DNA from: Aquila chrysaetos chrysaetos
Lineage: Eukaryota; Chordata; Aves; Accipitriformes; Accipitridae
DNA length: 64,000 nt
Assembly (NCBI RefSeq): GCF_900496995.4
Contig: NC_044011.1
Coordinates: 24,026,041 to 24,090,040 of the forward strand
Reading direction: 5' to 3'
Shown here: positions 59,301 to 64,000 of the stretch, one piece after another
Numbering within the stretch: the stretch's first letter is position 1
Layout: each line of letters starts with the position of its first letter
Notes under the pieces: model-generated
Database searches by the model: none
What the model was told of the DNA's origin: nothing
What the model saw: the letters and a program-made list of their open reading frames with translations, nothing else
Program-made: the position numbers and the translations under genes

Positions 59301-62300
59301 TTTAAGGTGATAGTTAGCTTTGAAACTTCCCATGCATTATGCATGCCTTTTTATTCTGTTTTTGCATATATTTATTTATCTGTGTATCCTTTTTCAGACG
59401 AAAACGTTCAAAAGATAACCAAAGTTGGGGGGGCTCTAAATTGAAGATACTTGCGGCTCTTTTTCCTGGAATTTTCACTAAATCAACTTTTGAGAGCTTT
59501 ATTTGAAAATAAAGTACTTTAATAGAATTGTTATCAACTATTTAAAAGTGGGAAAAGCAAACTTTTCCAAAAGGTTAAGATCACTTTCAAAATAAAAGTT
59601 TTTGTATTATCTGAAGCAGAAAATGGAGGAAAAATAGGTATTTTGGGAATCTTAGAAGCTGCAGTATAAGCATTATTTGCTAACTGGACTGTTTCCTTCT
59701 TTCAGTGTTGAGAGTACTGCTCTAAGACTAATCACAGCTTTGGGCAGCTCGGAAGTCCAACCACAGTTTACACGATTCCTCAGTGATCCCAAAACAGTTC
59801 TTTCAGCAGAATCAGAAGAACTCAACAGGGCTTTGATCTTAACTCTAGCAAGGGCAACACATGTGACAGGTAATAGCAGTACTGTGAGATAACATCTAAG
59901 TGAAAGCTGTAGTCAAGCCATTTTGCTAAAATACTGTTTAATAGAGTATCTTTGAAATGACCCAGTCATAAAACATACCCCATACACTTCTGGTTTTGAA
60001 ACAAAGTCTGATTTTAATTTCTAACTTCTTGTTTTTAGGCAAAAAGCTATTATTAAAGCAGTAGTGAAATCAGACATTGTTTAAAAGTTTATTTTTATGC
60101 AGAGATACAGCGTGACTAGTTATTTTTTACTCTTATTTTCAATTTCATTATTTTAAATTTAAATGTTTGGATTGATTACGGATACATGCCATTTAAAAAA
60201 AAAACATGGAATGTTCATGGCAAGTATGTTGCTCATGTGAAAGCCACCCCCGCTACAGCTTACCTTTAAGAAAAAGTAGTGTGTGGTTTGGGTTTGCTTT
60301 CTTGGGGAAGGGAGAGGGGGGAAGCTTTTATTGTGTGTTTTGTTTTAACAATGTGCAATGACATGGGTCAGGTTTTTGTTAGTTTTGACAAGGGAGATGT
60401 CTTCTCTATTTCCTTTTTTTATGGTTCTAGTCTGCAGAGTCGAAGCAGAGTTAGAACAACTGATTTTACAAAAACTGGTAGAGGTGATTAGAAAGAGAAA
60501 GGGCTTCTTTGTGTTAGTTTATTTTTTAACCTTTGCTCAACCTTTAATGTTAAATCAACACTGGGTTTGGGGGGATGAGGCTTGTGTTTTATTTCTACAG
60601 CTTAATTGGGAAAGGTACTGCTGAGCAGCCTTTTTAAAGAAATATAAAATGGCATCTGGCAATTTCATCATCATTATCTTCCTCAGGAATTTTTTTTTTA
60701 AGTCTAATCAGGTTATCAGCAAAAGCTTGTCTTACCTTCATTACAGGAAATTAAGTATAAAATCTTAAAATCATGATTGCTTTATTTCTAGCTCAAAACC
60801 TAAGAATAATTTTGTTATTGTTAATAGCATAAAAAAAATAATATCCAGCTTGTTCTATAGAGTAAATAAGATTCAGAGAAAAAGGATGGGAGAAGTTGGC
60901 CAAAAAGGAAGCCCCGTTGAACTAGCAAAGCCTTGATGCATGTGACTGCAAAAGGAATACCAATAAGAAATGTTTTTTTGTGTGAGATTCTAATATCATC
61001 AATCCATTTTCTAGACTTTTTCACAGGCTCTGATTCAATTCAGGGAACTTGGTGCAAGGATATATTGCAGACTATCATGAGTTTTACTCCACATAACTGG
61101 GCATCACATACACTAAGCTGTTTTCCAGCTCCTCTGCAGGTAATAGTTTCAAACTGATGATTTTCTAATTGGAAATACAGAGAATTTAGTCACTTAACAA
61201 GATCCTTTGCCTTTTGCTAGTTGGTGAGATTCTTCCCCTCTCCAGACTACATTAATCTCAAGTCCCTAAAGAATGCAGCATGATTGTAACGTTGCTATTT
61301 CTTCAGAAATGCATTAGCTTCTCCTAGAGTATTCTAAGGCCAAGTTTGGCCAACTGATACTTCTAGTGGAAGGTAAATCAGATCTTTTAAAAAATTTAAA
61401 GAAAAAAAAAAAAAGGAAAAAAAAGTTGAAGCCTTTTTTCTTGTGGCAATTTGTCATGTAGCTTTGTTAGTGACAAAACAGTCACTGTGGTGTCAGGGTG
61501 AAGCAACAATCCTACCTAGTAGGTTTGTGTTGTACAAGGAAGTAGGAGCTCATAAGGTGCTAAGTCAGGCAAAAGTTTGCCTGTTCAGATGTTTTATTCT
61601 AGGCTCTCATTCACAGCAAAGCCTACTTTATTTCAGGTGTTCTTCAAGCAGAATAATGTACCTCAGGAAAGCCGTTTTAACTTGAAGAAGAATGTGGAAG
61701 AAGAATACCGAAAGTGGAAGTCTATGACCAATGAGAATGATATAATCACACACTTTTCTATGCAAGGTTCACCCCCACTTTTCCTTTGTCTCCTATGGAA
61801 GATGTTGTTAGAAACTGATCACATTAATCAAATTGGCTACAGGTGAGCTTAAAAGATGTGCTACTTCAAAGTTATTACAGTAGCATTCTCAGTTCTGAGG
61901 ACATAGGCCTTGTGCATTAACAGCTTGATTTGTACTTTATTAATTCAGAGCATGCAGAGCATGGAAAAAAGCAGTGGAGCGAGGTATTAGCAAGCATATC
62001 ATAATAATTGTGCAGTGTTTAAGATTGGTTACACCACACAGTGGTCTGCAATGCATATTCTTCCTGGTAGGAGACAAGGATGTGAGGTGTGTGGATTAAG
62101 CAGTTTACTTGTAATGGCAGTGTTTCAGGCAATCTGAAATAGTAAACAGGAAATATAAAGCATTTATTTACTTTGCCTTTATACATGAATAAAGGCCAAA
62201 TATTTTTTTCAAAAAGCAAATGTTGGATTCAGATGAAAATTTTTTGTAGTAGTCCTACAGTTTTTTTACTTGTTCTCAGTAGTAACAGCATCAGCTCTAG

Positions 62301-64000
62301 CTGTGAAAAATAAATTCTTTCTTTTCAGTCCTTGTTAGATCTGTTGAAACAATTAATATTTATGATAGCATTTGGTACTCTTCTGTGCAATGAGGAAATA
62401 CCAGTATTTTAATGTTATGGTTATATTAAAACGCATCCTGCAGGAAGATAAAGTTGAGTTGCAGAAGATTGTCCTAAAAGTTGTATAACTAAAAATGCGT
62501 AAGGCAGGCGTGGATTCAGGGCAGAATACTATACATAAGAATTGGTGAACTTCAAGCATTTCTTCTGATTCGTATCCAGACTTTGGAAATCCGTTGCTCT
62601 AAGGCTTTTTTTGCTTTGCTTTGGGGTTTTCTTCAGTTCATTTAATAAAGACAATTGTATTAAAACCTACTAACTCTTATAAAATAGACCAGTTAAAAAT
62701 GTATTAAGAACATAACAATTGCTTGTTGTTTTTTTTCTTTTCTTCTTTCCTGCTAGAGTGTTAGAAAGAATTGGGGCCAGAGCTCTGGTGGCACATGTCA
62801 GGACATTTGCAGATTTCCTGGTGTATGAATTCTCTACCTCTGCAGGAGGTCAGCAGCTCAATAAGTGTATTGAGATTCTCAATGACATGGTGTGGAAATA
62901 CAACATTGTAACACTGGATAGGTTGATACTGTGTTTGGTAAGTATTGCCTTAAAAGATAAGGCACCAGTTCTTCACACAGTCTGCTTTCTGAGTCACTTT
63001 TGTAGGAGCAATCTTTTTAAAAATGCATTGGTTTTAAATAGCGACTATTTGCGAACCCAATAATCAAGTAAAATAATAGATTACTTCTGTAAGCAATGTA
63101 AAACTCAGATTCTTATAGTTCTCTGAACCTTCAGGGGAAGCTTTTCTTGGTTATTTAATGGCAACCATTGAATTGGTATTATTAAATGTTGTTATTAGTG
63201 CTTTGGGTCTCTGATCTCAGAGCTATGCAGTTATTTCTGCAGCCTGAAAAGGTAGAAGGGGTGTGGCATGCCATGATTCAGAAGCAAATGAAAAATCTTG
63301 TACCCATTAGAGTATGCTTTCTTTGCTTAGAATTCAACCTGTTTCATCAGAAAAGTTAGAGAGAAATGGCATTCTCTGTCTTTCCAGGTTATCCTACAAA
63401 ATAAAGAAGAACTCACCTAGAGAGAATTAAATTTTCCTTCAGTAATTATCCTTTACTTATATTTTAAAATCTCATCTTAATGTAAAGCTGGTTGTTTGGA
63501 TTTTAGTTTGGTTTTCAAACTGAAGTCCAAACATGTCAGAGCGGCCAGAAGTTTGAAGCAATCTTAACTTCATTATCATCACTTGGTTATTTTCAATAAG
63601 AGAACTGACAGCTAAAAGAGAGCTAGAATTCTTGGAGAACATGCTGTCACTGGGGAGTTTGTAAGGCTTTCTGCCAATGGAATAAAAAATGCGATGCATA
63701 CTTTTCACAGGAGGTGATTGAACCTGCCTCTGTTCTATGTCTTCACTTGAAAAAATAGAGTTGAAAGACGATGTGCTCAGTGTGAATTTGTGTGCAGATG
63801 TACCTAATGTGCAGCCAAATCTGCTAGCCAATGTTTAGGGGTTATAAAGCAGACAGCAGTGTCAACTGTAATTCCATGTTTTCTGATCCATTTTGTTTAA
63901 GGCTATGCGTAGTCATGAAGGAAATGAAGCTCAAGTCTGTTACTTCATAATTCAGTTACTCTTACTCAAGCCTAATGATTTCAGAAACAGAGTGAGTGAT
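35299..64000 (+). CDS. MED23: MED23, Mediator complex subunit 23 (N-terminal two-thirds, spliced, runs off the right edge)
   Basis: MED23 is a large helical-repeat subunit of the Mediator tail. It links activators such as ELK1, E1A and C/EBP-beta to RNA polymerase II in the nucleus. Twenty-one constitutive coding exons (listed separately) join in frame to 909 codons, about two-thirds of the roughly 1370-residue family length. The translation is nearly colinear with the human protein as I remember it: [13 protein letters not shown] at residue 8, then [20 protein letters not shown], the [19 protein letters not shown] block, and [10 protein letters not shown] near residue 770. There is no signal peptide or membrane segment, as expected. 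Substitutions are few and there are no stops or frameshifts within exons. The start chosen is 35299 (strong Kozak, A at -3 and G at +4); the METQ start at 35320 is the alternative. A CpG island without a TATA box precedes it, which suits a housekeeping gene. Confidence 0.96.
35751..35847 (+). repeat. Duplicated ~100-bp sequence, copy B (MED23 intron 1)
   Basis: Same orientation as copy A, 3.57 kb downstream, about 390 bp after the MED23 exon 1 donor. Similarity stops sharply at both ends. Confidence 0.93.
35928..37165 (-). mobile_element. CR1 LINE fragment in MED23 intron 1, antisense to MED23
   Basis: The left end is the reverse complement of the pentamer-tail subfamily (AGACTAGAATAGACTATTTC, TTGGAAAGGACCTA). 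The minus strand keeps RT pieces: [34 protein letters not shown] and FADDTKLGG over 36715-36975, and the C-terminal part over 35985-36560. It is broken by several frameshifts and stops. Confidence 0.92.
38614..38645 (+). CDS. MED23: MED23 coding exon 2 (32 nt)
   Basis: A small exon encoding [11 protein letters not shown], ending in phase 2 before GTAAGT. The acceptor is TTACAG after a T-rich tract. Confidence 0.95.
38755..38842 (+). CDS. MED23: MED23 coding exon 3
   Basis: It encodes [20 protein letters not shown] and RQFWSSLSQ (residues 32-60). The donor is GTTAGC. Confidence 0.96.
38843..39615. other. MED23 intron 3
   Basis: It includes a short imperfect tandem repeat at 39395-39500 (GGACAACTGGA and GGCAACTGGA units). 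Otherwise nothing is recognised. Confidence 0.6.
39616..39740 (+). CDS. MED23: MED23 coding exon 4
   Basis: It encodes residues 61-101: [20 protein letters not shown] to METGLLPP-type sequence (VETGLLPP here). The donor is GTAAGC and the exon ends in phase 2. Confidence 0.96.
39890..40001 (+). CDS. MED23: MED23 coding exon 5
   Basis: It encodes [20 protein letters not shown] through IIGGVDYK (residues 103-139). The donor is GTATCT. The preceding intron is only 149 bp. Confidence 0.96.
40002..40785. other. MED23 intron 5
   Basis: Both strands are open for about 100 codons around 40352-40879. Part of this is exon 6 read in antisense. No similarity is recognised. Confidence 0.6.
40786..40884 (+). 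CDS. MED23: MED23 coding exon 6
   Basis: It encodes residues 140-172, [20 protein letters not shown] to QQLLAARE. It is 99 nt in phase 0. Confidence 0.96.
40885..41454. other. MED23 intron 6
   Basis: Ordinary AT-rich intron, nothing recognised. Confidence 0.7.
41455..41556 (+). CDS. MED23: MED23 coding exon 7
   Basis: It encodes residues 173-206, [20 protein letters not shown] to GKLPHW. The donor is GTAATG. Confidence 0.96.
41557..42530. other. MED23 intron 7
   Basis: Nothing recognised apart from the pyrimidine tract before exon 8. Confidence 0.7.
42531..42600 (+). CDS. MED23: MED23 coding exon 8
   Basis: It encodes residues 207-229, [20 protein letters not shown] to SIC. It is 70 nt and leaves one base into the next exon. 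The donor is GTAAGA. Confidence 0.95.
42601..44222. other. MED23 intron 8
   Basis: AT-rich, no exon or repeat family recognised. Confidence 0.7.
44223..44335 (+). CDS. MED23: MED23 coding exon 9
   Basis: It encodes [20 protein letters not shown] to LLPYDK (residues 230-267). The acceptor is ATGTAG and the donor GTATGC. Confidence 0.95.
44336..45569. other. MED23 intron 9
   Basis: It contains the ancient CR1-like relic at 44985-45445. Confidence 0.65.
44985..45445 (-). mobile_element. Ancient CR1/L3-like relic (antisense) in MED23 intron 9
   Basis: Diagnostic pieces in order are CATCCCTTTGTCAAGGAGTT, CCTTCTGTTTGTTTTGAACC, ATGATTTTTATGGATCTTGG and TCATGTGGTTCCTCAGTTGT. They match the order seen in old amniote CR1 elements in antisense. 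Confidence 0.5.
45570..45665 (+). CDS. MED23: MED23 coding exon 10
   Basis: It encodes residues 268-299, [20 protein letters not shown] to GLNKQ, ending in phase 0. It precedes the largest MED23 intron in the window (7.2 kb), where the microexon lies. Confidence 0.96.
46240..46257 (+). CDS. MED23: MED23 candidate 18-nt cassette microexon (TLNIAQ)
   Basis: The 18 nt encode TLNIAQ. They are bounded by CTCTAG after a long pyrimidine-rich tract (about 46170-46239) and by a GTATGT donor. Insertion between exon 10 (...NKQ) and exon 11 (HKQRC...) keeps frame. I recall a human MED23 isoform differing by a six-residue insertion of this sequence at this place, which I cannot verify here. It is probably alternatively spliced. 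Confidence 0.72.
48684..48741 (+). mobile_element. Minimal CR1 3'-end insertion (about 58 bp)
   Basis: It contains only GGTTGGACTCAGTGACCTTA, the conserved TCTTTTCCAACCTAAATGAT and two octamer-tail units. It is a severely 5'-truncated CR1 in MED23 intron 10, sense to the gene. Confidence 0.85.
52871..53071 (+). CDS. MED23: MED23 coding exon 11
   Basis: It encodes 67 codons (residues 300-366) from [20 protein letters not shown] to MVLSLHQK. The acceptor is CTTACAG and the donor GTAAAT. It is more GC-rich than its surroundings. Confidence 0.97.
53072..54372. other. MED23 intron 11
   Basis: Nothing recognised. Confidence 0.7.
54373..54516 (+). CDS. MED23: MED23 coding exon 12
   Basis: It encodes 48 codons (residues 367-414), [20 protein letters not shown] to LYPEKE. 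The donor is GTAAGT. Confidence 0.97.
54517..56039. other. MED23 intron 12
   Basis: An A-run at 55819-55837; otherwise nothing recognised. Confidence 0.7.
56040..56185 (+). CDS. MED23: MED23 coding exon 13
   Basis: It encodes residues 415-462, [20 protein letters not shown] to LKLHH. The first codon is TGT (Cys), where the human protein, as I recall it, has Tyr (YIPVPD). It ends in phase 2 before GTGAGT. Confidence 0.95.
56186..56734. other. MED23 intron 13
   Basis: Short AT-rich intron, nothing recognised. Confidence 0.7.
56735..56980 (+). CDS. MED23: MED23 coding exon 14
   Basis: It encodes residues 463-544, [20 protein letters not shown] to LTVHAKM. At 246 nt it is the largest coding exon here. 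The donor is GTACAG. Confidence 0.97.
57157..57299 (+). CDS. MED23: MED23 coding exon 15
   Basis: It encodes residues 545-592, [20 protein letters not shown] to GIKGFI. The preceding intron is only 176 bp. The donor is GTAAGA. Confidence 0.96.
57300..57859. other. MED23 intron 15
   Basis: Nothing recognised. Confidence 0.7.
57860..58034 (+). CDS. MED23: MED23 coding exon 16
   Basis: It encodes residues 593-650, [20 protein letters not shown] to QNQLHL. It includes [10 protein letters not shown] where the human sequence, as I recall it, reads TLAAVAQTNQ. The donor is GTGAGT. Confidence 0.96.
58035..59705. other. MED23 intron 16
   Basis: Nothing recognised. A 75-codon plus-strand frame at 58150-58377 looks like chance. 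Confidence 0.65.
59706..59869 (+). CDS. MED23: MED23 coding exon 17
   Basis: It encodes residues 651-705, [20 protein letters not shown] to LARATHVT. The donor is GTAATA. Confidence 0.96.
59870..61014. other. MED23 intron 17
   Basis: Nothing recognised. Confidence 0.7.
61015..61139 (+). CDS. MED23: MED23 coding exon 18
   Basis: It encodes residues 706-747, [20 protein letters not shown] to CFPAPLQ. The acceptor is TTTCTAG and the donor GTAATA. Confidence 0.96.
61140..61636. other. MED23 intron 18
   Basis: An A-rich run at 61401-61426; otherwise nothing recognised. Confidence 0.7.
61637..61842 (+). CDS. MED23: MED23 coding exon 19
   Basis: It encodes residues 748-815, [20 protein letters not shown] to TDHINQIGY, ending in phase 2 before GTGAGC. 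Confidence 0.97.
61843..62756. other. MED23 intron 19
   Basis: Nothing recognised besides the long pyrimidine tract before exon 20. Confidence 0.7.
62757..62937 (+). CDS. MED23: MED23 coding exon 20
   Basis: It encodes residues 816-876, [20 protein letters not shown] to RLILCL. The donor is GTAAGT. Confidence 0.97.
62938..63901. other. MED23 intron 20
   Basis: It includes a 119-codon minus-strand open frame (63472-63831) with no recognised homologue. No repeat is recognised. Confidence 0.6.
63902..64000 (+). CDS. MED23: MED23 coding exon 21 (cut by the right edge)
   Basis: It encodes residues 877-909, [20 protein letters not shown] to FRNRVSD, and is still open at the edge. A donor-like GTGAGT lies inside the RVS codons. 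The human protein, as I recall it, continues RVSDF, so the exon most likely reads through. Confidence 0.93.

Noticed and set aside
1..64000. tRNA, rRNA, snoRNA, CRISPR or phage-like features
   Set aside because: I saw no cloverleaf, no array of repeats with spacers and no convincing paired C/D or H/ACA boxes. The window is ordinary vertebrate nuclear DNA.

Overview
This is a vertebrate nuclear window with spliced genes, AT-rich introns and one CpG-rich promoter. The repeats point to a bird. There are several CR1 LINE copies whose 3' ends carry either the ATTCTATG octamer or an ATTCT pentamer tail, and avian-type endogenous retrovirus LTRs. The species cannot be fixed from the sequence; the LTR family makes me lean to a neoavian bird.

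Two protein-coding genes lie head to head, and each runs off one edge. On the minus strand, from about 28.4 kb to the left edge, is the 5' part of ENPP3 (ectonucleotide pyrophosphatase/phosphodiesterase 3). I place fifteen coding exons covering the cytoplasmic tail, a single membrane anchor, two somatomedin-B domains and most of the phosphodiesterase domain. The last zinc ligand and the nuclease-like domain lie beyond position 1. On the plus strand, from 35.3 kb to the right edge, is MED23 (Mediator subunit 23). I place twenty-one constitutive coding exons giving 909 codons, plus an 18-nt cassette microexon inside the 7.2-kb intron 10. All exon joins keep frame, and all introns defined here are GT-AG.

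The interval between the two start codons (28.4-35.3 kb) holds a minus-strand endogenous retrovirus remnant (29.2-31.3 kb) interrupted by a CR1, a plus-strand solo LTR with a perfect 5-bp target duplication (33.5-34.1 kb), a roughly 100-bp sequence with a near-identical second copy in MED23 intron 1, and the MED23 CpG island (34.9-35.6 kb). Each LTR is in the same orientation as the gene it faces.

The introns carry younger CR1 copies (9.4-10.3, 24.9-26.6, 35.9-37.2 and 48.7 kb), ancient CR1-like relics, microsatellites and an isolated GC-rich block at 20.0-20.6 kb. I found no operon, CRISPR array, tRNA or rRNA, and nothing that amounts to a new molecular system. The points most worth checking are the microexon, the duplicated sequence, the LTR arrangement and the unusual ENPP3 N-terminus. 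The two genes are not known to act together: ENPP3 is a cell-surface enzyme and MED23 a nuclear transcription cofactor. Their adjacency is, as I recall it, the conserved vertebrate arrangement.
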